Below, piece by piece: positions 13,226-19,826 of a DNA stretch of 19,826 nt (positions are counted from its first letter, which is position 1; each line of letters begins with the position of its first letter). This DNA comes from Deltaproteobacteria bacterium UBA6106 (GTDB lineage Bacteria; Desulfobacterota; Syntrophorhabdia; Syntrophorhabdales; Syntrophorhabdaceae), in contig DIWM01000016.1 in NCBI GenBank assembly GCA_002428485.1, positions 334 to 20,159 of the forward strand, given 5' to 3'. The notes below the pieces were generated by a model. That model searched no databases, was not told the origin of the DNA, and was given only the letters and a program-made list of their open reading frames with translations. The position numbers were made by a program, and so were the translations under genes.

Positions 13226-15513
13226 AGAGCACCTCCTTTCCGGCCCTGCGGGGGGATCTTTCCGAGCGCTTCGAGCACCTTTTCGGGAGTCACCGGATAT
13301 TCGTGGAGCCATGTCCCGATGGCATTTGAAACGGCCATCAATATCGCCGACGGCCCGGGCGAGGTTGCGATCTCGCCGATCCCCACGGCGTGGAATCTAT
13401 GGCTGGGAAAGGGTGTTTCCGAAACCACATTTTTTATGACCGGAAGTTCAGGAAAGGTTCGCCACTTATAATCGATCAGATTGGCGTTGAGGATATGGCC
13501 CGAAGACCTGTCAATGATCGTTTCCTCAAAGATAGCGCTGTCGATGCCCGCTGAGCCGAGGCACCCGTTGAGCTGGTTGTCCAGGCCCGGAGGGTCGATG
13601 ATCTGCCCCACGTCGCAAGCGTTGACCACCAGCGGCAAGGCGACTTTCCCTGTCTCCGTGTCCACCTCGACCTCAACGAAGGTCATCATGCAGTTGGTCA
13701 GGGAATAATCGGGATCAAACCGCCCGTAGCCTGTAATGGTGCGGTCAACGGCCATGGCCTTCCAGGGGATCTTCACAGCGGGATCATCTTTGCGGTAAAT
13801 AACGCCGTCAGCGGTATCAACATCTTCGGGCCCTGCCTTTAGCCTGGGGGCGACAAGCTTCAGGAGCCTCCGCCTGGCATCTTCCGCAGCGGCAATGACA
13901 GCGGATCCGATAGCGTAAGTCCCCCTTGAGCCGGCCGGGCCGAATTCGTAAGGATTGATCAGGGAATCTGACGGTGTTATGGAGATCCTCTCCATGGGGA
14001 GCTGGAGCACCTCTGCCACCATGCGGATGTAATTCGTGACCTGGCCCGTCCCGTGCTCGGTGACGCAGGAAAAAAGCATGGCAGTACCGTCGGGATGGAG
14101 CCGCACATATGCCTCAGAAGAGTCCTCGCCGATGTCTGCGTTGCCGTGGACGCCCACGCCGATCCCTCTCCGCCTGGGGCCGTTCACCGCCGTGGGCGTA
14201 AGCCATCCTTTCCACTTTTCTTTCCAGCCGAAGGCCTCGGCGCCTTTCTCCATAGCCTTCGTATAATCTACGCCTCTGTAAGTATACCAGATGCCGTCCC
14301 TCCAGAAATACCCTCCTCCGGGTTTGACAAAATTCTTCTTCATGAATTCCAGCGGATCCACACCGGCCTTTTCCATGGCTAAGCTCAGAAGCGGTATCAG
14401 GCAGCACTTCAATTCCTGGCCGCCGAAACCCCTTACGATGCCGGAGGCGTTCCGGTTGGTGCAGACGATGACAGGTTTCAGGTCCCAGTTAGGGCACCTT
14501 ACCATGATCTGTACCTCTCCGCAGCCGACTGCAACCTGCGACTGGGTCGTCATGGAGTAATAGCCTGTATCGATGAGCCAGGCGCCTTGCACGGCCGTCA
14601 CGGTCCCGTCCTTTTTCATGCCCACTTTGGCGCTCATGCGCGAGCTTGGCCTGAGGGTAAAGGCCGCGAGGTGCTCTTCCTTGGTAAGGACGAGCTTAAC
14701 GGGTTTGCCCGTTGCCCTGCTTAGAAGCGTTGCGTAGCACTGGATCGGCCATGACATGTACTTGGACCCAAAGCTGCCTCCGCAAGGCCCTCCGATCGTT
14801 CTTACGTGAACCTTTCTCTCCATGATATGGGAGAGAATAACCGTGTCCATATATGAAGCCTGGTTCGAAACCCACAGGGTCACGCTGTCGGGCGATTCCC
14901 ACAGGGCTACGACCCCCGGAGGTTCAGGCGGGATGGGGTTCGGCATATTTTCATAACCGAAGGTCCCTTCCGTAACAACATCTGCCTCGGCAAACCCCTT
15001 TCCCACATCTCCAATGACCACCTCTTTCAGGTTCTTGGGTCCGAAAAAGGGGACGCCCGGTGTCACGACGTTTCCGGGAAAGTCTTCATACAACTGAGGG
15101 GCTCCCGGCTTTAACGCCTCCTCCATATCAAAGACAGCGGGCAACACCTCGTATTCGACCTTGATGTGTCTGAGGGCCTCCTTTGCGTGTTCTTCTGTAT
15201 CTGCGGCAACAATCGCTACCGCGTCCCCCACGTACCTGACTTTGCGGTCCAGAACCCGGGTGGAGCGGGGCGTGCCTCCCTTCCAGTCAGGCACATCTTC
15301 CCAGGTAAGCACGGCCTTTACCCCGGGCAGCTTCAGGGCCTCGCTTTTGGTGATCTTTTTGACGAGGGCATGGGGGTGGGGGCTTCTGAGCACCTTTCCG
15401 TGGAGCATGTCGGGGAACTTCCGGTCGTCAAGGAACTTTGCATTGCCCGTGACGATGTCTTGTGCGTCCCTCCGCTGTGTTGCCTTTCCAATAAACCTGT
15501 ATGGGCTTGCCAT
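13222..15513 (-). CDS. Molybdopterin-binding catalytic subunit of molybdenum hydroxylase (HcrA/CoxL-like)
   Basis: A 763-aa large subunit of the xanthine dehydrogenase/aldehyde oxidase family, binding the molybdenum cofactor. Recognisable cofactor and active-site segments are GGSFGSK (245-251), RGFGG (361-365), EHGTGQ (486-491), GSRGTYAIGSA (528-538) and GIGEIATSP (711-719), whose Glu714 is the expected catalytic base. The segment NPIPPEPPGVVALW (192-205) replaces the commoner H-x-P-x-EP motif and may reflect the substrate. The family handles purines, aldehydes, aromatic heterocycles and aryl-CoA esters; the neighbours point to an aryl-CoA. ATG 15513 follows GGGGAGGTG at a good distance. No signal peptide, so probably cytoplasmic. 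Confidence 0.9.
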   Translation of the reverse strand: MASPYRFIGKATQRRDAQDIVTGNAKFLDDRKFPDMLHGKVLRSPHPHALVKKITKSEALKLPGVKAVLTWEDVPDWKGGTPRSTRVLDRKVRYVGDAVAIVAADTEEHAKEALRHIKVEYEVLPAVFDMEEALKPGAPQLYEDFPGNVVTPGVPFFGPKNLKEVVIGDVGKGFAEADVVTEGTFGYENMPNPIPPEPPGVVALWESPDSVTLWVSNQASYMDTVILSHIMERKVHVRTIGGPCGGSFGSKYMSWPIQCYATLLSRATGKPVKLVLTKEEHLAAFTLRPSSRMSAKVGMKKDGTVTAVQGAWLIDTGYYSMTTQSQVAVGCGEVQIMVRCPNWDLKPVIVCTNRNASGIVRGFGGQELKCCLIPLLSLAMEKAGVDPLEFMKKNFVKPGGGYFWRDGIWYTYRGVDYTKAMEKGAEAFGWKEKWKGWLTPTAVNGPRRRGIGVGVHGNADIGEDSSEAYVRLHPDGTAMLFSCVTEHGTGQVTNYIRMVAEVLQLPMERISITPSDSLINPYEFGPAGSRGTYAIGSAVIAAAEDARRRLLKLVAPRLKAGPEDVDTADGVIYRKDDPAVKIPWKAMAVDRTITGYGRFDPDYSLTNCMMTFVEVEVDTETGKVALPLVVNACDVGQIIDPPGLDNQLNGCLGSAGIDSAIFEETIIDRSSGHILNANLIDYKWRTFPELPVIKNVVSETPFPSHRFHAVGIGEIATSPGPSAILMAVSNAIGTWLHEYPVTPEKVLEALGKIPPQGRKGGAL

Positions 15514-15518
15514 TCCCG

Positions 15519-16055
15519 TCACCTCCCCTTGCCGGAGGCTGCCAGGACAGCCTTCACCACATGGTAGTTGCTGATGCACCGGCAGAAGTTGCCCGACAGG
15601 CCTTCTTTCACCTCTTTTTCCGTGGGGGAAGGGTTCTCCCCGAGGAGCGCCTTTGCGCTCATGATCATGCCCGGCGTGCAGAACCCGCATTGAAAGGCAG
15701 TGTGGTCCACAAAGGACTGCTGCAGAGGGTCCAGTTTCCCGGTCTCCGGATCGCTCAATCCCTCGATGGTGGTGATGCGTTTTCCCTCGCACTCAACGGT
15801 AAGCGTCATGCAGGAGAGAACCGCTTTGCCGTCCATGAGGACGGTACAGGACCCGCAGGCGCCGTGATCGCAGGAGACCTTGGTGCCGGTAAGGCCGAGC
15901 GTTTCCCGCAGCGTATGAGCCAGGGTGTCGGCCGGGTCGATCTGATGTGGAGCGGTTCCCACTTCCATCTCGTAGGACTGTCCGTTGACGGTCAGGCTGA
16001 TGTGGCCTGCTCCGCCGTTCTTCCTGCGCGCATGCTTTTGCGTTCTCACTGCCAT
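15519..16055 (-). CDS. [2Fe-2S] subunit of molybdenum hydroxylase (HcrC/CoxS-like)
   Basis: A 178-aa iron-sulfur subunit. The N-terminal plant-ferredoxin-type cluster uses Cys62, 67, 70 and 82 (CDHGACGSC...C). The C-terminal four-helix domain binds the second cluster with Cys123, 126, 158 and 160 (QCGFCTPGM and GNFCRC). Electrons pass between the molybdenum site and FAD through these clusters. The N-terminal 18 residues (basic, KHARRKNGGAG) extend beyond most homologues. First gene of the operon; AAGGAGG sits 5 nt before the ATG and the next gene begins 5 nt after its stop. Confidence 0.92.
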   Translation of the reverse strand: MAVRTQKHARRKNGGAGHISLTVNGQSYEMEVGTAPHQIDPADTLAHTLRETLGLTGTKVSCDHGACGSCTVLMDGKAVLSCMTLTVECEGKRITTIEGLSDPETGKLDPLQQSFVDHTAFQCGFCTPGMIMSAKALLGENPSPTEKEVKEGLSGNFCRCISNYHVVKAVLAASGKGR

Positions 16056-16084
16056 GTCTTCCTCCTTCCCCGATCGTTTCTCCC

Positions 16085-16113
16085 ATTTTCATGCCGTTTA
16101 GATATGTTGTCAA
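16085..16113 (-). promoter_or_regulatory. Possible promoter of the molybdenum hydroxylase-ligase operon
   Basis: Minus strand TTGACA (16113-16108), 17-nt spacer, GAAAAT (16090-16085). The leader would be near 23 nt and contains the AAGGAGG of the first gene. The -10 box is imperfect. Confidence 0.45.
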
Positions 16114-16141
16114 GGAGAAAAACGGCACACAGCGAAAAACC

Positions 16142-16183
16142 CGTAAGTCGTGAGGTACGAGGTACAGGGAAGAAAAGACAGGA
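16142..16183. repeat. Degenerate heptamer array
   Basis: Units CGTAAGT, CGTGAGG, TACGAGG, TACAGGG, AAGAAAA, GACAGGA follow each other at exactly 7 bp. The first ones match the GTAAGGC/GTGAGCC family at 5729 and 6409. As at 5706, the sequence ATATGTTGTCAAG lies a few tens of bases to the left. Confidence 0.55.
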
Positions 16184-16233
16184 AAGATTTAAACCTTTTA
16201 CCTTTCACTTTTTACTGTATCAGCAATGTTCCA

Positions 16234-16262
16234 TTGACATCCAGGGCCGGTCTTTCTATACT
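16234..16262 (+). promoter_or_regulatory. Promoter of the exported serine hydrolase gene
   Basis: TTGACA (16234-16239), 17-nt spacer, TATACT (16257-16262), close to consensus. The start should be near 16269, giving a leader of about 40 nt. Confidence 0.7.
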
Positions 16263-16308
16263 CACTTCTGTAAGGAGCGTGTTACATCAAATGAAAAGGG
16301 AGAGGGCG

Positions 16309-18327
16309 ATGTCAAAGATCAGAATTATCTGTGCAGTGTTTCTGTGCTTCATCCTGGCTGCTGCATTTGTGCCGGGCGAGGCATTAAGCAGGCAAAATCC
16401 CTATGAAAGCGCCATTATCACGGCACGCAGCGAGATCTGGAAGGCCATAAACGACGGCAGATGCGGGAGCGCTACCGCCGCCATCGTGGCTGACGGCAAG
16501 GTCGTCTACGCCGAAGGCTTCGGCATGGCCGACAGGGAGAAGGGTATCCCCGTCAGAACGAAAACGCTCTTTAACATCGGCTCCATCAGCAAGGTGTACG
16601 TGGCAACCGCGATCATGCTGCTCGTCGATGACGGCAGGGTTTCCCTCGACAGGCCGGTCACGGACTACCTGCCGGAATTCAGGATGGCCGACGACCGGTA
16701 CAGGAAGATCACCGTGAGGATGACATTGAACCACGTATCGGGCATACCCGGGACCGAAGGCAAGAACTCCTTCGGGTTCAGATACGACGACAACGTGAAG
16801 AGGGAGACGCTCGACACGCTGGCCCGCGCGCACCTCAAGCATGACCCCGGGGCCATGCCTGTATATTGCAACGATGGGTTTACCCTGGCGGAGATGATCG
16901 TGGAGCAGGTGAGCGGCAAGAGATATATGGATTTCCTTCATGAGAGGATGTTCAGGCCTCTGGGCCTGAAAAACACCGGCATAGGTGTGGGCGAGATCAA
17001 GGGCAAGCCCGTAGCATTCTATTATGACCCGAAGACCGGGAAGAAGCATCCTCCGGAAGTACTCTCGATCATTGGCGCAGGCGGGCTTTCATCGACCGCC
17101 ATAGAGCTGTGCCGTTTTATGGACGCCTTCTCGGCGAAAGGCAAGCTCCTGAAGAATGAGTCCCTTGCCGAGATGAGAAAGGAGCAGCCTTCCGCGTTCC
17201 GTGGAAAACTGAGGAACCCGACGCTCTCCTTCGGGCTGGGCTGGGACATGACGGGCCTTCCGCGGTACGATAAGGCCGGTATCCAGGTGCTGGGCAAGAG
17301 CGGCGGTACGGGGAATTACTCATCCATGGTCTTCACGGTCCCCGACAAGCGAATATCCGTCGCCGTCATCACTGCCGGGAGGGAAAGCGGCGCGATGAAG
17401 ATAGCCCTCGATGTGCTGGATGCCGTGCTGGTCGCGAAGAAGCTCGTTGCGAAGGAAGAGGGGCCCGTTCCTGTTGTGCCGCCGAAGGCGCAGAAGCTTC
17501 CGCAGGATCATATTTCCTGGAGAGGTTATTACGCCAATGGCGCACGGTTGGGCCAGGTGGTGTTCGATGCGGAGAAGGATACCGCCGCCCTCTATGCGTT
17601 CAAGGGACAGGAGAAGGCCCCGGCAGCCACGTTCATCTTCAATAATGGTTATTACCACGATAACGAAGGCAACTGCTCCTATTTTGCAAAAGTGGGCAAT
17701 GAGGTCTATTTCGTGAACTGCCCGTCAGGCGCCGGGATCGATATGATCGCGATGCAAAAAGTGAAGCCCTTAGAAAAGCCGCAAAGCCTCAAGTTCGATA
17801 TGGACAACAAGGCGTGGCTGCGCCGCAACGTTGGTCCTTTTGAGGGGATCATGATCGTGGAATCACATTTTGCCAGGTCGTTCCTCTACAAGGACCTGCC
17901 TGGATACGTGTTATTTCAGGGCATGCACAGGATCGATTCCCCGGAGTTTGCGGGCATGCCTTTTGATGCGATCCGCGACCAGGCAGAGCTCACCCTTTTT
18001 GAAAAGGACGGCCTCACGTGGGCATGGGTGTCGGACCTGCTCTACTGCCCGGCAGAAACAGCCACAGCATTGAAGACCGGCGAGAATTCTGTGAAGATAG
18101 GGAGCGACGGGTATAGCCAGTGGCTGATCGCAAATGAGGACGCGGTCATAAGCTTTACAAGGCCTGAAAGGGGGAGGATCATCATATTCTCCTCCGACGA
18201 TACCGCGACCTACGACAGCGCCCTCGATACAGGCGATGCCTACGTTGCAAAGGGCAGCTATATTGAGTTTGCAGGTTTTATGAACGATGTCTTCACGGTC
18301 AAGGCAAGGCCTGCAACGGAGAAATAA
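16309..18327 (+). CDS. Exported beta-lactamase-family serine hydrolase with long C-terminal extension
   Basis: A 672-aa protein. Residues 1-27 are a signal peptide (MSKIRIICAVFLCFILAAAF, cleavage near EALS). The S12/class C beta-lactamase domain spans about 32-380: SISK (92-95) holds the nucleophile Ser92 and Lys95, YCN (186-188) is the YxN motif, and KSGGTG (330-335) is the third conserved box. Family members include beta-lactamases, DD-peptidases and esterases; motifs alone do not choose between them. The remaining 290 residues are strand-rich, without membrane segments or a known motif, and may form a lipocalin-like or substrate-binding module. ATG 16309 has GGGAG 6 nt upstream; an ATG at 16291 is possible with AAGGAG 13 nt away. 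Divergent from the molybdenum hydroxylase operon. Confidence 0.85.
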   Translation: MSKIRIICAVFLCFILAAAFVPGEALSRQNPYESAIITARSEIWKAINDGRCGSATAAIVADGKVVYAEGFGMADREKGIPVRTKTLFNIGSISKVYVATAIMLLVDDGRVSLDRPVTDYLPEFRMADDRYRKITVRMTLNHVSGIPGTEGKNSFGFRYDDNVKRETLDTLARAHLKHDPGAMPVYCNDGFTLAEMIVEQVSGKRYMDFLHERMFRPLGLKNTGIGVGEIKGKPVAFYYDPKTGKKHPPEVLSIIGAGGLSSTAIELCRFMDAFSAKGKLLKNESLAEMRKEQPSAFRGKLRNPTLSFGLGWDMTGLPRYDKAGIQVLGKSGGTGNYSSMVFTVPDKRISVAVITAGRESGAMKIALDVLDAVLVAKKLVAKEEGPVPVVPPKAQKLPQDHISWRGYYANGARLGQVVFDAEKDTAALYAFKGQEKAPAATFIFNNGYYHDNEGNCSYFAKVGNEVYFVNCPSGAGIDMIAMQKVKPLEKPQSLKFDMDNKAWLRRNVGPFEGIMIVESHFARSFLYKDLPGYVLFQGMHRIDSPEFAGMPFDAIRDQAELTLFEKDGLTWAWVSDLLYCPAETATALKTGENSVKIGSDGYSQWLIANEDAVISFTRPERGRIIIFSSDDTATYDSALDTGDAYVAKGSYIEFAGFMNDVFTVKARPATEK

Positions 18328-18345
18328 GGATCGGCCATTTTTTCG

Positions 18346-18391
18346 TTTACATTTCGCTGGGGCCATGATAATATGGTCATAATTATGGTCA
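18346..18391 (+). promoter_or_regulatory. Promoter and repeats of the third toxin-antitoxin pair
   Basis: TTTACA (18346-18351), 17-nt spacer, TAATAT (18369-18374). ATGGTCA occurs at 18373-18379 and again at 18385-18391, and CCAT (18363-18366) faces ATGG (18373-18376). The repeats cover the -10 box and the start point, a fitting place for antitoxin binding. Confidence 0.55.
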
Positions 18392-18415
18392 ACCTTAATT
18401 TGGAGGTGTTATGAG

Positions 18416-18676
18416 ATGAAAATCTTATCGGTCTCTGAAGCAAAGATGAAGCTCAGCGCCCTCGTTGATATGATAAATACCACTGACGAAGAGGTAATGA
18501 TCACGAAGAACGGTTCACCTGCGGCGGTTCTTGTGAGTCCCGATGAGTTCGAGAGCTTGAAGGAAACGATCGCGATACGATCCGACAGGGAGTTGATGGA
18601 AGAGATCAAGAAAGGACTTGCTCAGTTGAAAAGAAAAAACGCCAGGGTGTTCACCCTTGAGGAGCTTTTTGAGTAG
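18416..18676 (+). CDS. Phd/YefM family antitoxin
   Basis: An 86-aa antitoxin with the Phd/YefM opening: ILSVSEAKMKLSALVDMINT, then EEVMITKNGSPAAVLVSPDE and FESLKET. The N-terminal part binds DNA as a dimer, while the acidic/basic C-terminal helix (about 55-86) neutralises the toxin. GGAGG lies 9 nt before ATG 18416; the ATG at 18411 is followed at once by a stop. Unlike the other two pairs in this window, the antitoxin is not of the ribbon-helix-helix type. Confidence 0.9.
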   Translation: MKILSVSEAKMKLSALVDMINTTDEEVMITKNGSPAAVLVSPDEFESLKETIAIRSDRELMEEIKKGLAQLKRKNARVFTLEELFE

Positions 18677-18965
18677 GCGATACACGCACATGCTCATGGT
18701 GCCCGATCAGTTGACGGCCCTGATCCGGAACATGCATCCCAGCCTGAAAAAGAGAGTACGGGCAGCCCTTAAGGCAATACTGGCAGACCCATCTTCGGGC
18801 AAGGTCCTCAGAAATGAGCTTGCAGGGCTTCAGAGCTATCGTGTCGGTACATTCAGAATAATATACAGATTATCCGGAAAGAACATCGAGCTTGTCGCCG
18901 TCGGCCCGCGAAAGAGGATATACGATGAAACATACAAGGTCTTGAAAAAGACCAAAGAGAGATAA
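18669..18965 (+). CDS. RelE/ParE family toxin
   Basis: A 98-aa basic protein with the RelE pattern: LKKRVRAALKAILADPSSGK, then LAGLQSYRVGTFRIIYRLSG and VAVGPRKRIYDETYKVLKK. The probable start is TTG 18669, overlapping the antitoxin stop by 8 bases, with GAGGAG 4 nt upstream; ATG 18690 or 18696 would shorten it by 7 or 9 residues. Expected activity is ribosome-dependent mRNA cleavage, by family. Confidence 0.87.
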   Translation: MSRRYTHMLMVPDQLTALIRNMHPSLKKRVRAALKAILADPSSGKVLRNELAGLQSYRVGTFRIIYRLSGKNIELVAVGPRKRIYDETYKVLKKTKER

Positions 18966-18986
18966 GGGCCGTTGAGAGCGGCCCTT
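18964..18986. terminator. Hairpin between convergent genes
   Basis: AAGGGCCG (18964-18971) pairs with CGGCCCTT (18979-18986) around a 7-nt loop, starting at the toxin's stop codon. There is no T-run, so termination is plausible but weak. Confidence 0.5.
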
Positions 18987-19028
18987 GATGTTCACTGTTC
19001 AGGGGATGGATCCGTATCTGCCGCGTCA

Positions 19029-19685
19029 CTAAGAATTGATCTTGATCCTTGCGTCGCAGATGGAGATACCCCTTGAAGAGACAAATACCGGGTTCAAATC
19101 CATTTCGTAAATGCCGCGATGTTTTTCCACGAGTCTTGATATCTGCAACAGAAAATCTTCAATAACGGAAAGGTCGATCATCTCTTTTCTCGGGTTCTTA
19201 AGGGCGTTGTATGCCTGCAGCTCCTCAACCATTTCCTTCGCATCCCTTGCCTCTATGGGGATGCACCTGAAAGATACGTCCTTCATCGCCTCCACAAAAA
19301 TCCCTCCCAGTCCGAACATCAGCACCGGGCCGAATTGCTGGTCCTTAAGCACCCCCACTATCAGCTCGAGGCCGCTGCCCATCTGCTGCACAATGACACC
19401 TTCAAGCCTTTTTTCCGGATGGTCTGACAGAAAGGCGCCCGTGATCTTTTTAAAGGCCTCCCTTGTTTCACCGCCATCTTTAAGCGAGAGCATTATCCCC
19501 CCGGTTTCTGTCTTGTGAACGACATCAGGAGAGGAGACCTTGAGCGCCACGGGAAAGCCGATCTCGGAGGCGATACCGGCAGCCTCGTTCTCATCTTTTG
19601 CCAGCGCATTCTTTAGCACAGGGAACCCTTCCTTTTCAAGAAAGTTAAACGCATCAATACCGAGCAGTAATTTTTCCATCTCCAT
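19029..19685 (-). CDS. ADP-forming acyl-CoA synthetase, beta subunit (ATP-grasp)
   Basis: A 218-aa ATP-grasp_5 protein, the usual size of a separate beta subunit of ADP-forming acetyl/acyl-CoA synthetase, which turns an acyl-CoA plus ADP and phosphate into the acid plus CoA and ATP. Recognisable are GFPVALKVSSPDVVHKTETG (43-62) with the ATP-binding Lys49 and His57, QFGPVLMFGLGGIFVEAMKD, and the closing YEMDLNPVFV. It starts 6 nt after the alpha-subunit stop, with GGAAGG just upstream; ATG 19679 is an alternative start with better spacing. The enzyme could make ATP from aryl- or acetyl-CoA in a fermentative anaerobe. Confidence 0.9.
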   Translation of the reverse strand: MEMEKLLLGIDAFNFLEKEGFPVLKNALAKDENEAAGIASEIGFPVALKVSSPDVVHKTETGGIMLSLKDGGETREAFKKITGAFLSDHPEKRLEGVIVQQMGSGLELIVGVLKDQQFGPVLMFGLGGIFVEAMKDVSFRCIPIEARDAKEMVEELQAYNALKNPRKEMIDLSVIEDFLLQISRLVEKHRGIYEMDLNPVFVSSRGISICDARIKINS

Positions 19686-19691
19686 TCCTTC

Positions 19692-19826
19692 CTATCTCAT
19701 GATGAACTGCATCTTCCATAGATTGCCCATGGCCTTTGCGGCCCGTTCCGGGGTGTGGATAATGGCTACACCCTTTTCCCCGTCCATCATTCCTGGGCTC
19801 ACGTCGCCCCCTCCGGCAGCTAAGCT
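19692..19826 (-). CDS. ADP-forming acyl-CoA synthetase, alpha subunit, C-terminal end (partial)
   Basis: Reading left from the window end, 44 residues are open before TAG (19694-19692): GVAIIHTPERAAKAMGNLWK is the typical end of the CoA-ligase alpha subunit, whose (P/H)-x-PERAA-x-A box closes the domain. The gene continues beyond the window. It lies 6 nt before the beta subunit in the same operon. Confidence 0.8.
   Translation of the reverse strand, partial: SLAAGGGDVSPGMMDGEKGVAIIHTPERAAKAMGNLWKMQFIMR

Noticed and set aside
15514..15792. N-terminal extension of the molybdopterin subunit frame
   Set aside because: It overlaps the [2Fe-2S] subunit gene in another frame; the ATG at 15513 has a strong ribosome binding site and the family N-terminus.

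Overview
The window looks like chromosomal DNA of an anaerobic bacterium of mixed GC content. The best guess is a deltaproteobacterial (Desulfobacterota-like) aromatic degrader. This rests on a three-subunit molybdenum hydroxylase of the 4-hydroxybenzoyl-CoA reductase type next to an aryl-acid CoA/AMP ligase, and on an ADP-forming acyl-CoA synthetase. No marker gene fixes the taxonomy.

Left part (1-6600), accessory region. It opens with the 3' end of a 5S rRNA and its terminator. A Fic protein translationally coupled to a UPF0158 protein follows. Next comes the most striking object: a minus-strand gene for a ubiquitin carrying an export signal, split by about 137 bp of REP-like hairpin DNA, whose last strand is still readable downstream. 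A second Fic protein, a small zinc-ribbon protein, an HNH endonuclease with a probable PUA-like reader domain, and a RHH/RelE toxin-antitoxin pair between two 59-bp direct repeats complete the region.

Middle (6573-10363). This holds an AAA/DUF4143 ATPase with a large palindrome over its promoter, a 395-residue protein I cannot name, a second RHH/RelE pair and a small exported six-cysteine protein.

Right part (10602-16055), metabolic operon on the minus strand. The order of transcription is [2Fe-2S] subunit, molybdopterin subunit, FAD subunit (with extra cysteines like 4-hydroxybenzoyl-CoA reductase beta), then the ligase. All junctions are 5 nt or less, or overlap. The simplest reading is activation of an aromatic acid to its CoA thioester and reductive or hydroxylating chemistry on the ring. 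The true substrate is not proven.

Right end (16309-19826). An exported serine beta-lactamase-fold hydrolase with a large C-terminal extension, a Phd/RelE pair, and the beta subunit plus the C-terminal end of the alpha subunit of an ADP-forming acyl-CoA synthetase.

Two themes run across the window. First, several accessory genes (both Fic genes, the ATPase, all three antitoxins) have repeats or palindromes over a good sigma-70 promoter just before the start codon, which suggests autoregulation. Second, at least five gaps contain degenerate repeats phased at exactly 7 bp.
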